Position numbers and translations under genes: made by a program. Below are positions 17,398 through 25,754 of a stretch of 44,093 bases of DNA, piece by piece (position 1 is the stretch's first letter; each line of letters begins with the position of its first letter). The notes under the pieces were generated by a model, which made no database searches, was not told the origin of the DNA, and saw only the letters and a list, made by a program, of their open reading frames with translations. Source of the stretch: Hyphomicrobiales bacterium (GTDB lineage Bacteria; Pseudomonadota; Alphaproteobacteria; Rhizobiales; Aestuariivirgaceae). The DNA is taken from positions 1-44,093 of the forward strand of contig JANYHB010000028.1 in assembly GCA_025359265.1 (NCBI GenBank), given 5' to 3'.

Positions 17398-18734
17398 TTT
17401 CCAATCCTTTTGATGACCGTATCAGTATTCCCCAATTGTTGCCTGACGCTTGCGGTTAGTGCGTTGACAGCATCAAATTGCGGATCGGGATACTGGGGGC
17501 CGTAGAGATTTTCGGGCAACGTCGAAGTGTGAAACTCAATGCCCTGCGCAAGTGTGTTAACAGCTGTATAGAGTTTTCGGTCTGCGTCACTCAATTTGCT
17601 CCCATCATATTGTGACAGCCGCACCACAGTTTCTTTCGTAGTATTTTTAATTCGGCACGCCAATGCGTAAAGTTCCGCAGAATCATTTTGTGGTGCCTCA
17701 CCACGGAACAGTTCTTTGCTTTTGAGATATCCATATTCACATAGTCGGGCCTCGCCGAAGCGCAGTGCAGTTGATTGCACACGATTGGCGAATTGAACTG
17801 TCATTTCCCTGCTAAACTGATGAACGATCCCGTCAACTTGTCCAAAATTGAGAGGCTTGTGAGCCATCTCAAAGGCAGAAATGCCATCGATGAAATTAGC
17901 CAAAAAATCCCCGACATAGAGCGATTTTGAAAACCGCCGCATATATCGATCAGACCAATAGAAAAAATCTTCTGGCGATTTGCCTGATACTGCCAAATCC
18001 ACAAGCCGCCGGATGGCAGCCTCTTCAATCAGCGTGCCCAAAGCATAGTTCGCCGCTTTGCTGAGCATCGTCCGGCGAAGTTGATAGGGCAATGTGTCTT
18101 CGAGTTCGGCCTTCATCATCCAAACTCGTGCCGCAATAAATGGCTTGAACTCCGCTGCGTCGACGGGTTCCAGAATCTGCTTTGCCAGCTTTCTGTCGCC
18201 TTCCACGAACGCTACCGCGCCCTTTAATATGCTTGACTGTGACTTACTCAGCTTGCGAACACTTAAGAGCTTTTTGGCAAAATCGGGTCGCCCTCCCGAA
18301 AGCGTATATTGAATGACGTCGTCAATCTCAGCTGAACTCAGCGTTTCAAACGCTGCGTCTTGTAAGAAGTTTGAAACCGCGATCATGCCTTGCTTCAGCT
18401 CAGCGCTGGCATGGATGTCGCCAGCCGCCAAACCAGCTTGTGCATCTTCCATTTTTCGCGTCAATCGAACCAGCGACTGATTGCCCCATTGGAAAGTGAA
18501 TGCCACCTTTTCGCCGCCCCGGCGCGACGACGCACTTTCAGATTCCTCCTCGTTGGCTCCGGGATTTCTTATGATTTTAAGATCGCCGATGCGCGTTCGC
18601 TGCGCTGTTATCATCTTTGCCGGCACTTTTTGCTTATATAAAAAAAGCCAAAGGCCTGAGCCAGCTCCTGCCACAGCAAATGCGATTAACCCCAAAGCTA
18701 TCAACTGCCGTTTGGAAATCTGTGGAATTTTCAT
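17394..18734 (-). CDS. motC: Periplasmic motility protein MotC
   Basis: A 446-residue protein with an N-terminal signal/anchor (about 10-30, IALGLIAFAVAGAGSGLWLF) and a large soluble periplasmic part. The body is rich in helices (LLSVRKLSKSQSSILKGAVAFVEGDRKLAKQIL) and fits the rhizobial MotC family. MotC is a periplasmic partner of MotB needed for motor rotation, and its stability depends on MotE, encoded at 26459-26965. It sits between motB (14 bases) and fliK (overlap). Confidence 0.9.
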   Translation of the reverse strand: MKIPQISKRQLIALGLIAFAVAGAGSGLWLFLYKQKVPAKMITAQRTRIGDLKIIRNPGANEEESESASSRRGGEKVAFTFQWGNQSLVRLTRKMEDAQAGLAAGDIHASAELKQGMIAVSNFLQDAAFETLSSAEIDDVIQYTLSGGRPDFAKKLLSVRKLSKSQSSILKGAVAFVEGDRKLAKQILEPVDAAEFKPFIAARVWMMKAELEDTLPYQLRRTMLSKAANYALGTLIEEAAIRRLVDLAVSGKSPEDFFYWSDRYMRRFSKSLYVGDFLANFIDGISAFEMAHKPLNFGQVDGIVHQFSREMTVQFANRVQSTALRFGEARLCEYGYLKSKELFRGEAPQNDSAELYALACRIKNTTKETVVRLSQYDGSKLSDADRKLYTAVNTLAQGIEFHTSTLPENLYGPQYPDPQFDAVNALTASVRQQLGNTDTVIKRIGK

Positions 18735-18748
18735 CGCAAACCCATAAC

Positions 18749-19936
18749 TTAGCGACTGAGCAGAAATTCAACGCGCCGATTTTCGTCTGCAAAGGCATCA
18801 TCAACATTTTGCAGATCGGATGAACCATAACCTTCAATCTTCCATAATCTGCTCGGCTCCAGGCCGCCCCGCAGCAGCATATAACTGGCAAGATGCGCGC
18901 GCGCTGTAGACAGCTGCCAATTGTCAAATTTTATTTTTTTGTAAAGACGCGCATCGGTATGACCACGAACCACCACACGTCCGGATTCACCTGCCAGAAT
19001 TTTTCCAACCTTTTCGGCAATCAAAACAAGAGCGGGTGTGGGCGCCGCGGAGCCCACCTCAAACATCGCGCGTCCAACCTTATCGCTCAAGACAATGAGC
19101 AGTCCTTCGGATGTCATTTTTACTTCGACGCCAATGTCAGCAGCAGCTCCAGCGTCAACTAGTGATTTTAAAAGATCGGCGCGGATCTGATCGGTTGTCG
19201 GCGATGATTGAGCACTGGCAGAAGATAATTTTTCCTCCGGTTGACTGATGCTGCTATTTTCAGGGAGAGCCGATGCAGCCTTGACCGGCTGCTTGGCAAT
19301 ATTCTCGCTCCGCTGAAGATTTTTCTGGTCCGCCACTTCTGGAGCGGCAGGAGTTTTGTCGATTGCATTTGGGCTTGCGGCTTTGGCCGAGGTTTCGGCG
19401 TCGCCGTTGTGTTTACCCTCTCGTAAGGCCTCCCAGGCTTTTGGGTCGAAGGGATCACCAGTTTTCTGGCTAACAATCTCAACGGTTTTGCCAGATGGAC
19501 TAGCTTGCCCCTCACGCGAGATTCCTTCAATGGCCTTATAAGGATCCTGCAGCAAGGCCTCTTCGTTTTTGCTTTCGGTCGATTGCGTGGCAGTTGACTT
19601 TCCAGCTGAACCAGTGTCGCTGCTCTCTCCCACCTTCGTTGAAACGTCCTTGGTTTTTTTAATATCGGCCTTCTTTGTATCGGATGCTTCACTCAAACCT
19701 CTGCCGCTTGGCGTGGCATCTGTCATTTTGATAGGATTGAAATAGCTTGCCACGCGCGCGCGCGTTGCTTCATTGGCAGAGTTGATCAGCCACATGACAA
19801 GAAAGAACGCCATCATTGCCGTGACAAAATCTGCATAGGCGATTTTCCATGCTCCGCCATGATGTCCGCCATGATCATCACCGTTGGAACGACGAATGAT
19901 CAGAATTTCAGTTCTAGGTGGTTGTTCCTCGGTCAT
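18749..19936 (-). CDS. motB: Stator protein MotB
   Basis: A 395-residue protein. It has a single membrane segment at about 36-53 with the proton-binding Asp36 in YADFVTAMMAFFLVMWL, then a long disordered Ser/Lys/Ala-rich linker (about 70-250). An OmpA-like peptidoglycan-binding domain follows at about 270-395 (VVVRGHTDARLY, LWKIEGYGSSD, NRRVEFLLSR). It anchors the stator to the cell wall; its partner MotA is encoded far away at 33835-34704, as in rhizobia. The long linker is typical of this group. It overlaps the preceding gene by 4 bases. Confidence 0.95.
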   Translation of the reverse strand: MTEEQPPRTEILIIRRSNGDDHGGHHGGAWKIAYADFVTAMMAFFLVMWLINSANEATRARVASYFNPIKMTDATPSGRGLSEASDTKKADIKKTKDVSTKVGESSDTGSAGKSTATQSTESKNEEALLQDPYKAIEGISREGQASPSGKTVEIVSQKTGDPFDPKAWEALREGKHNGDAETSAKAASPNAIDKTPAAPEVADQKNLQRSENIAKQPVKAASALPENSSISQPEEKLSSASAQSSPTTDQIRADLLKSLVDAGAAADIGVEVKMTSEGLLIVLSDKVGRAMFEVGSAAPTPALVLIAEKVGKILAGESGRVVVRGHTDARLYKKIKFDNWQLSTARAHLASYMLLRGGLEPSRLWKIEGYGSSDLQNVDDAFADENRRVEFLLSR

Positions 19937-20496
19937 GTGAGAAGCAGCGCCTTAAGCCTTTTGAATATCTCTTCGATCTTGGATTCTATTGCATTGTGCC
20001 CCGCATGAAGGGTGATTTCCTTGCCTTGCGCTACTGAAATGGTTGCCTCACCATTTAAGCGTTCAATTAACAAGGGGTGCAGTCTTTCCGGTGCCGCAAG
20101 CTTGATGGCTTCGATTTTATGATGTTTGGCCAGTTCGCCAAACTCAAGGCAAATATCGGCCACTGCCTTTTCAATCAGTTTTCCATGTATCCACGGCAAA
20201 ATTGTTTCGGCCACAGCAACGCTCGCCTGCTTTTCAAATTCAATTTCAAAATCCACCAAGGATTGATTGATATTCTTCAGCCATTCGTCAATTTGTGTAC
20301 GCTGCGATTTGGAACTTTTGTAAAGCTGGGCCAGATTTGACGAGAGCTGAATACCGCTGATCAAGTTCTCTAGCAGATCACCCCATTGATCGGGCTCTCG
20401 CTGCACATGTTCTCCGCTTGCCAAGCCGAAATTGGCGCCATCCGAAAATTCTGCAATACCCACCGAGTTGCGAGACCATTCCGACAAAGATTTCAT
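19933..20496 (-). CDS. FliH-like protein candidate between fliF and motB
   Basis: A 187-residue cytoplasmic protein that overlaps fliF and motB by 4 bases each. The middle is a helix-rich segment (QRTQIDEWLKNINQSLVDFEIEFEKQ). The C-terminal part (LLIERLNGEATISVAQGKEITLHAGHNAIESKIEEIFKRLKALL) has the strand-helix order of the FliH/YscL family, which regulates the FliI ATPase. The window contains fliI but no other fliH candidate. The resemblance is weak, so this remains a candidate; the alternative is an uncharacterised motility gene of this clade. Confidence 0.5.
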   Translation of the reverse strand: MKSLSEWSRNSVGIAEFSDGANFGLASGEHVQREPDQWGDLLENLISGIQLSSNLAQLYKSSKSQRTQIDEWLKNINQSLVDFEIEFEKQASVAVAETILPWIHGKLIEKAVADICLEFGELAKHHKIEAIKLAAPERLHPLLIERLNGEATISVAQGKEITLHAGHNAIESKIEEIFKRLKALLLT

Positions 20497-22133
20497 GCCG
20501 CGGCATCCGGATCAACCGTAAGCCACTGACGAAGAACCTGGGCCGCACGATCTACGTCACCACCAACCACATCATTCAGCCTGTTTCGCGGGTCGTTGCC
20601 GGCTCTTGCATAATTCTCATTCGTTCCAGCGCCGTTAAACAAGCTATCTGCATCAACGCCGGTGGGCAGAGATTTCTGCATTGTGCTCGATACATTCGGA
20701 GTCCCAAAATTTTGGATCTGGGGCATCATCCCCGATGGATTTGCACTCGCGGAAAGCAGCTTCACGGCAGGTTTCACCCCCAGCAAAAGAATCAACGCAA
20801 CCGCGGTAATCAGCGCAAATGCATTAATGATGGTTCCGAGATTTCCCTTGAGGGTTTCAGAAAGGCCAGGCCCAACGATGGGTTCAAGACTCGTGTCCTC
20901 AAGTGCAAAATCAATAACTGATACGTGTATGTTATCTCCTCTTTTTTCATCAAATCCGACGGCAGATTTTACAATCGCTTCAATTTCCTTGATCTGATCC
21001 GGAAGATTTTTTTCATCGGGCTTTGCACCTTGCGACTTCAACAGGGCTTGTTTGCCAAACACCACAGCAAGCGACTGTTTCTTGACAACATAACCAGCGG
21101 ACTGCGTTGAAACCTGTTTGCTGTTAACTTCATAATTGACCGTTTCTTCTTTATTTTCCTTCTTTTTCGACGAACTATCCCCACCAGCTTGCGGCTTGAT
21201 TTCCTGGGGGATATTCTGATCAACCGACACGCTTTGAGAGCTGCTTCCATCGCTGCTCTGGTCGGTTGACTTGATCGAGCGCACCGAACGCTCAACCTTG
21301 GACTCTGGGTCAAAATTGGTTTCGTTGATTTGGTGCTTGTCAGTATCCAAAATGGTTGTGACACTCACCCTGAAATTTGCTGATCCTGCAATAGGTGCAA
21401 GAGTGCGCTCAACTCTCGCCTGGGTTTCCATCGAGACAGATTTTTCAAGTTCAAGCAAATGATCGGGTTCGTTTGCGCCCGATTGACCACCGCTGATCAA
21501 CGTGCCTTCTGTTGTCAAAACCGTTACATTTTCCGCCAGCAATCCTGGTATGGCGGCGGCCACAATATGGCGGATTGCATTTGTGGTTTGTTCAGAGGGG
21601 CGGCCATTGGTGCGCACCACCACAGACGCGGTGGCTTGCTCTTCCTTATTCTTGAAATTATTTTCGGATTTTAAAGCCAGATGCACGCGAGCCGTTTTGA
21701 TGCCGTCAAGCTGCTGAATGGTGCGAACCAACTCCCCTTCAAGGGCGCGAACCCGCGTCACTTGTTGCATAAATGAAGTCAGGCCCAGCGAACCCATTTG
21801 GTCGAACAGCTGGTAGCCCGATTTATCGCTTTTCGGCAGGCCCTTCTGTGCCAACAACATTCGCGCTTGAGCGGTTTTTCCGAAATCAACCAGCACTGAA
21901 GTGCCCGCTTCATTTACATCAAATGCAATACCGGATTCAGAAAGAACCATGCCAATCTGATTTACATCTTCTGGGCCAAGGCCCGTGTATAATATTTCCC
22001 GAACCGGCTTATTGAGTAAGGTAATGCTGAAGGCGATCATTCCTGCAAAAACGGCGAGTGTTGTTAAAGACACTAAAATCCGCCTCATGCCAATGCCTTG
22101 CAAAAGCAGCAATGCACGATTTAAAAAATTCAT
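20493..22133 (-). CDS. fliF: Flagellar MS-ring protein FliF
   Basis: A 546-residue protein with a first membrane segment at about 20-42. The conserved LYTGLGPEDVNQIGMVLSESGIAFDV follows, with the YscJ-type fold around RVRALEGELVRTIQQLDGIKTARVHLALK. A second membrane segment lies at about 440-460 (NAFALITAVALILLLGVKP), and the C-terminal tail (NDVVGGDVDRAAQVLRQWLTVD) binds FliG. It forms the inner-membrane ring on which the rest is built. It starts 63 bases after the flagellin at 22197-23120. Confidence 0.96.
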   Translation of the reverse strand: MNFLNRALLLLQGIGMRRILVSLTTLAVFAGMIAFSITLLNKPVREILYTGLGPEDVNQIGMVLSESGIAFDVNEAGTSVLVDFGKTAQARMLLAQKGLPKSDKSGYQLFDQMGSLGLTSFMQQVTRVRALEGELVRTIQQLDGIKTARVHLALKSENNFKNKEEQATASVVVRTNGRPSEQTTNAIRHIVAAAIPGLLAENVTVLTTEGTLISGGQSGANEPDHLLELEKSVSMETQARVERTLAPIAGSANFRVSVTTILDTDKHQINETNFDPESKVERSVRSIKSTDQSSDGSSSQSVSVDQNIPQEIKPQAGGDSSSKKKENKEETVNYEVNSKQVSTQSAGYVVKKQSLAVVFGKQALLKSQGAKPDEKNLPDQIKEIEAIVKSAVGFDEKRGDNIHVSVIDFALEDTSLEPIVGPGLSETLKGNLGTIINAFALITAVALILLLGVKPAVKLLSASANPSGMMPQIQNFGTPNVSSTMQKSLPTGVDADSLFNGAGTNENYARAGNDPRNRLNDVVGGDVDRAAQVLRQWLTVDPDAAA

Positions 22134-22196
22134 ATTTCAAACTCACAAATCGGCGCAATAGCCTAAGGAAACTCACTGCCAAACTTATTCTGATGT

Positions 22197-23120
22197 CTAT
22201 TTGAACAGGGACAGAATCGATTGACTACTCTGGTTGGCAATGCTCAGCGCTTGCGTTCCAAGCTGTTGCTGAACTTGCAGCGCCTGCAACTTTGTGGATT
22301 CTTCACTCATATCAGCATCGACAAGCGTGCCTATGCCGCGCGTGACTGCTTCCATCAAAGATTTGATGAAGCTTGTTTGGGAGTCAATTCGGGTTTTCAT
22401 TGAACCAAGATCCGCGGCAGCTGATGTCATCTTGTTGAGCGCACCATCAACTGTTCCAATCATTTGTTGAAGATCCTGCGTGTCAGCGGCGGAAGTCGTG
22501 AGGGTCGAAATATCCAGTGTTGAAACGGAGTAGACAACGTTGCCGTTGGAAGTTGTAGAGGTTTTATCGAGTATCCCCGATTGGTTGGCTGAATCAAAAA
22601 GTTTTCCTGAATTGCCGTTGAATGTTATCGTCTGGATGGTGAGGCCTGTCGCTCCACGCGAGAACGACGAAACAATCGACTTGGTGGCATTATAGCCGGC
22701 AGCCGAAGAATCAACCGAGAGCCAGTTTTCGCCCGAGAAGGCCGCCGAATTGGCAACGGACTTCAGTTGTCCCTGCAACTGGGTGATTTCAGATTGGATT
22801 TTGGTACGATCAACACCAGGCTGCAGTGCCGCAACCAGTTTGTCTTTTATTTTTTGTATTGTTGTTATGGAACTGTTGAGGGCCGTATAGCTCACGTCAA
22901 CTGTTGCCGCCCCAAGACCAAGCGCATCCGTTACGGTTGAAAGCGAAGAATTGTCTGAACGCATTGTGGTTGCAATAGACCAATAGGCTGCATTGTCAGT
23001 TGCGCTATTGACCCGCAGACCAGTCGATATTCTTTGTTGCGTTGATTCCAACTTCGCACTCGTCATCGACAAGCTTGCGAGCGCCGTCATAGCCGCGCGA
23101 TTGGTATTGATACTACTCAT
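22197..23120 (-). CDS. Flagellin (second copy)
   Basis: A 307-residue flagellin. I place the start at the ATG 23118-23120 (MSSINTNRAAM), because AGAGGA lies 8 bases before it and the flagellin N-terminus begins there; the open frame reaches 23162. The conserved N-terminal D0/D1 helices hold QQRISTGLRVNSATDNAAYWSIATTMRSD, and the C-terminal end reads LQVQQQLGTQALSIANQSSQSILSLFK. The middle domain is short. It is a close paralogue of the 23326-24231 gene, most alike at the ends. A CtrA box and two motifs shared with the other flagellin lie upstream. Confidence 0.96.
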   Translation of the reverse strand: MSSINTNRAAMTALASLSMTSAKLESTQQRISTGLRVNSATDNAAYWSIATTMRSDNSSLSTVTDALGLGAATVDVSYTALNSSITTIQKIKDKLVAALQPGVDRTKIQSEITQLQGQLKSVANSAAFSGENWLSVDSSAAGYNATKSIVSSFSRGATGLTIQTITFNGNSGKLFDSANQSGILDKTSTTSNGNVVYSVSTLDISTLTTSAADTQDLQQMIGTVDGALNKMTSAAADLGSMKTRIDSQTSFIKSLMEAVTRGIGTLVDADMSEESTKLQALQVQQQLGTQALSIANQSSQSILSLFK

Positions 23121-23153
23121 GCCGTATGTCCTCTGAATCAAGATGCGATTTTT

Positions 23154-23192
23154 GGGGAACATGCCGGACTTGCCCGGAACGACGAAACGGCC
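23154..23192 (-). promoter_or_regulatory. Shared flagellin leader motifs, second flagellin gene
   Basis: In the sense direction this holds GGCCGTTTCGTCGTTC (23177-23192) and CCGGCATGTTCCCC (23154-23167). The same two motifs, with one difference each, occur at 24268-24314 before the other flagellin gene. They may be promoter elements or a leader RNA element such as a FlbT target. Confidence 0.6.
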
Positions 23193-23199
23193 TCATGCC

Positions 23200-23216
23200 A
23201 GACGGATAGTCCGTCT
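23200..23216. promoter_or_regulatory. Palindrome upstream of the second flagellin gene
   Basis: AGACGGA-TAG-TCCGTCT, perfect 7-bp arms around 3 bases, directly upstream of the shared leader motifs. It is a candidate operator for a dimeric regulator such as FtcR, or a leader hairpin. Confidence 0.5.
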
Positions 23217-23246
23217 TCGTCATGAAACCTATTTAGCTTTTTATAG

Positions 23247-23261
23247 TTAATTCAGAGTTAA
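23247..23261. promoter_or_regulatory. CtrA box upstream of the second flagellin gene
   Basis: TTAA-TTCAGAG-TTAA, a perfect full CtrA site, 126 bases upstream of the flagellin start. It also overlaps the end of the hairpin at 23258-23288. Confidence 0.6.
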
Positions 23262-23288
23262 GCGCCCGCCTTACAGCGGAGCGCCTAA
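23258..23288 (-). terminator. Hairpin after the first flagellin gene
   Basis: Arms 23258-23269 and 23276-23288 pair over 12 bp with one bulged base and one G-U pair on the minus-strand RNA, around a 6-base loop. It lies 37 bases after the stop of the first flagellin gene. There is no T-run after it, so it may act as a 3' stabiliser rather than a terminator. Confidence 0.45.
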
Positions 23289-23325
23289 CAAAAGCGTATG
23301 AAAATTAAGCAATGGCCTGTGGGGA

Positions 23326-24231
23326 TTAGCGAAAGAGCGAAAGGATCGACTGGCTGCTTTGGTTGGCAATGCTGAGCGCCTGGGTGCCGAGCTGCTGTTG
23401 AACCTGCAGCGCCTGGAGCTTTGTTGATTCAGCGGTCATATCGGCATCCACAAGTGTGCCAATGCCTCTATGAATTGCATCAGACAGTGACGTGATGAAG
23501 TCTGTCTGCGTGGAAATTCGTGATTTAGCAGCGCCCAGATCAGATGCGGAAGTCGTCATGCTTGAAACAGCCGTGTCGACTTGCGCGATCATTGCCTTCA
23601 ACGTTGTTTGGTCTGCAGCAGAATCTGTTAACGCAGAAATATCGAGGGTTGAAACCGAAACAGTTCCCGTAACTTTGTCTAAGATGCCTGTTTGACCGGT
23701 TGCATCGAACAACTTGGTTTTTGTGACGTTCACGTCAATTGTGCCAACCGAAACCGTTGTCCCAGAACGCGTGAATGAAGCCACGACCGAACGCGTGGCA
23801 TTATAGCCGGCTGAGCCGGAATCCACCGACAGCCAGTTTTGGCCGGAGAATGAGCTTGAGTCACCAATGCTCTTGAGTTGGTCTTGAAGCTGCTTGACTT
23901 CGGCCTGAATTTTTGTCCGGTCAACGCCAGGCTGCAATGCGGCAACAAGCTTGTCTTTGATTTTTTGCGTGACGCTGAGCGCTGCGTTGGTGCCCGTATA
24001 GGCAACATCAATTGTAGAGCCGCCAAGACCGAGTGCGTCCTTCACGGTGCCGAGAGCGCTTTCATCGGAGCGCATGGTGGTGGCGATTGACCAATAAGCG
24101 GCATTGTCCGAGGCGCCGCTAACGCGCAGGCCAGATGAAATTCTGTTCTGTGTCATCTGCATTTGGTCTTGGGTGTAGTTGAGGGATCTCAGTGCGTTCA
24201 ACGCAGCAGTGTTCGTCATGATACTCGACAT
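23326..24231 (-). CDS. Flagellin (first copy)
   Basis: A 301-residue flagellin. The N-terminal D0/D1 region includes TQNRISSGLRVSGASDNAAYWSI; the C-terminus ends LQVQQQLGTQALSIANQSSQSILSLFR. A short middle domain of about 60 residues separates them, so this is a compact flagellin without large outer domains. It is paralogous to the 22197-23120 gene, with long identical runs such as KIKDKLVAALQPGVDRTKIQ. GGAG precedes the ATG by 8 bases. Two leader motifs shared with the other copy lie upstream; FlbT and FlaF would act on its expression. Confidence 0.96.
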   Translation of the reverse strand: MSSIMTNTAALNALRSLNYTQDQMQMTQNRISSGLRVSGASDNAAYWSIATTMRSDESALGTVKDALGLGGSTIDVAYTGTNAALSVTQKIKDKLVAALQPGVDRTKIQAEVKQLQDQLKSIGDSSSFSGQNWLSVDSGSAGYNATRSVVASFTRSGTTVSVGTIDVNVTKTKLFDATGQTGILDKVTGTVSVSTLDISALTDSAADQTTLKAMIAQVDTAVSSMTTSASDLGAAKSRISTQTDFITSLSDAIHRGIGTLVDADMTAESTKLQALQVQQQLGTQALSIANQSSQSILSLFR

Positions 24232-24267
24232 AGGGGTGCTCCATACTTACAATTTATTTGCTTTTGA

Positions 24268-24314
24268 GGGGTACATGCCGGGTCGAGCCGGAAAACCAGA
24301 ACGCCGAAACGGCC
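24268..24314 (-). promoter_or_regulatory. Shared flagellin leader motifs, first flagellin gene
   Basis: In the sense direction: GGCCGTTTCGGCGTTC (24299-24314) and CCGGCATGTACCCC (24268-24281), 36 bases before the start codon. They match the elements at 23154-23192, with 17 instead of 9 bases between the two motifs. Confidence 0.6.
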
Positions 24315-24315
24315 A

Positions 24316-24330
24316 CATGATATATTCATG
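24316..24330. promoter_or_regulatory. Palindrome upstream of the first flagellin gene
   Basis: CATGA-TATAT-TCATG, perfect 5-bp arms, at the same place relative to the shared motif as the palindrome at 23200-23216, though the sequence differs. Confidence 0.4.
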
Positions 24331-24418
24331 CACTGGTATGCAAAACTCTCTACAAGCAATCTCCTAAAGAAACGTTAGCGAATTCAGGAGACTTTGCGAA
24401 AGACAGCCGGACGGAAAA

Positions 24419-25168
24419 TTAATGAAACGAGCGCACTAGGCTGCTGACCAACAGAGACCAGCCATCAATTAATACGAAAAACATCACTTTGAACGGCAGC
24501 GAAATGACCGTGGGCGGCAACATCATCATACCCATGGACATTGTAATTGTCGCCACTGCCAAATCAATGATGAGGAACGGCAGCGCGATGAGGAAGCCGA
24601 TCTCAAATCCGCGTCTTAATTCCGAAACCATGAATGCGGGCACGAGAATGCGCAAATCGCTAGCCGATGGCTGCGTGCCAAACTCCTCCTCAGAAGCCAT
24701 GCCCTGAAACAAGGCCAGTTCCTTCTCGCGCACATTCTTCAGCATAAACTGCTTGAAAGGCGTAACCGATTTATCGAAAGCTTCTTCTTGGCTAATCTTG
24801 CCAAGTGAATAGGGTTGCCAACCCTCCTTCCAGGCTTTGTCTATCGTCGGTGCCATTACAAAGCTGGTGAGGAACAGCGCCAAGGATATGAGAATGATAT
24901 TCGACGGCGTGGTCTGCATGCCAAGGCCGCCACGCAAAAAGGAAAGAGCCACAATGATGCGCGTGAAGCTTGTCACCATAACCACAATGCTGGGCGCCAG
25001 AGAGAGAACAGACATCAAAATGATATATTGAATGATTTTGCTGGATGTTGGCGCATCGATATTGGAAAAAATATCACTGGGTTTGAGCACTTGCGGCGCC
25101 ACGGCTTGTGCGAAGCCAAGCCCTGGAATTGCCACCAAAAACAAAATCAGCCAAACAATCCGCTTCAT
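24419..25168 (-). CDS. fliP: Flagellar export apparatus protein FliP
   Basis: A 249-residue protein with a cleavable signal peptide (1-20) and about four membrane segments. It has the diagnostic stretch VVMVTSFTRIIVALSFLRGGLGMQTTPSN near residue 65 and the C-terminal SELRRGFEIGFLIALPFLIIDLAVATITMSMGMMMLPP. FliP forms the core of the export gate with FliQ and FliR, which are encoded in the other operon. It is the last gene of the motA-fliP run and overlaps fliL by 4 bases. Confidence 0.97.
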   Translation of the reverse strand: MKRIVWLILFLVAIPGLGFAQAVAPQVLKPSDIFSNIDAPTSSKIIQYIILMSVLSLAPSIVVMVTSFTRIIVALSFLRGGLGMQTTPSNIILISLALFLTSFVMAPTIDKAWKEGWQPYSLGKISQEEAFDKSVTPFKQFMLKNVREKELALFQGMASEEEFGTQPSASDLRILVPAFMVSELRRGFEIGFLIALPFLIIDLAVATITMSMGMMMLPPTVISLPFKVMFFVLIDGWSLLVSSLVRSFH

Positions 25169-25746
25169 TCGGCGATAAAGCCTGTCAACAAAACGGAATG
25201 CACATCACCGTTGGAAGCAGACCGCACGATCTGATTAAGGTCGCTGTATAAGGAATTGAGGCCGTTGGCCCCCTGCAGACTTCTCATATTTACGGTTTTC
25301 AAATAGGCCAAAATGAAAGGTGCGACTTGTTGCCCCAAGTCAGCTACTTTTATTTCTGTACCTTTTCTGACCACCAGAGAGCCTTCCAATCTGATCCAAA
25401 CACTGCTGGGCTCTGCCAAGTTGGCCACAAGCGGCGGCAGTGGTGTGAGGACGTAATCCTTCAAATTCACGCTCTCATCAACCGGTTCTGGAATTTCCGG
25501 TGGGTCGATCTCAGATGTCTTCATGCCCTCAGCGTTGGCTCCGGCGTCAACACTTTTTGATTTTGTATCAGGCTTTGCCAATGCCTCGACGGCTGGCTTG
25601 GCCTTATCTGCTGTTGTAGCGGGCGCAGGCGTTGGCAAACTTAACATTGAAAACACATAGCCCGAACCAGCCCCCAACAGACCAACGACCAACACGGCCA
25701 CAGCAATCTGCAGAAATCCACTCTTTGCTGGTTTATCCGAATCCAT
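25165..25746 (-). CDS. fliL: Flagellar basal body protein FliL
   Basis: A 193-residue protein with one membrane segment at about 12-34, a Pro/Ala-rich linker, and the FliL periplasmic domain. That domain includes YVLTPLPPLVANLAEPSSVWIRLEGSLVV and the C-terminal QIVRSASNGDVHSVLLTGFIAE. FliL rings the stator and stabilises its active state. It starts 8 bases after flgH and overlaps fliP by 4. Confidence 0.93.
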   Translation of the reverse strand: MDSDKPAKSGFLQIAVAVLVVGLLGAGSGYVFSMLSLPTPAPATTADKAKPAVEALAKPDTKSKSVDAGANAEGMKTSEIDPPEIPEPVDESVNLKDYVLTPLPPLVANLAEPSSVWIRLEGSLVVRKGTEIKVADLGQQVAPFILAYLKTVNMRSLQGANGLNSLYSDLNQIVRSASNGDVHSVLLTGFIAE

Positions 25747-25754
25747 CTACAAGA

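Noticed and set aside
24360-24391. Inverted repeat TCTCCT / AGGAGA after fliP
   Set aside because: Only 6-bp arms with a 20-base loop and no T-run; compatible with chance.
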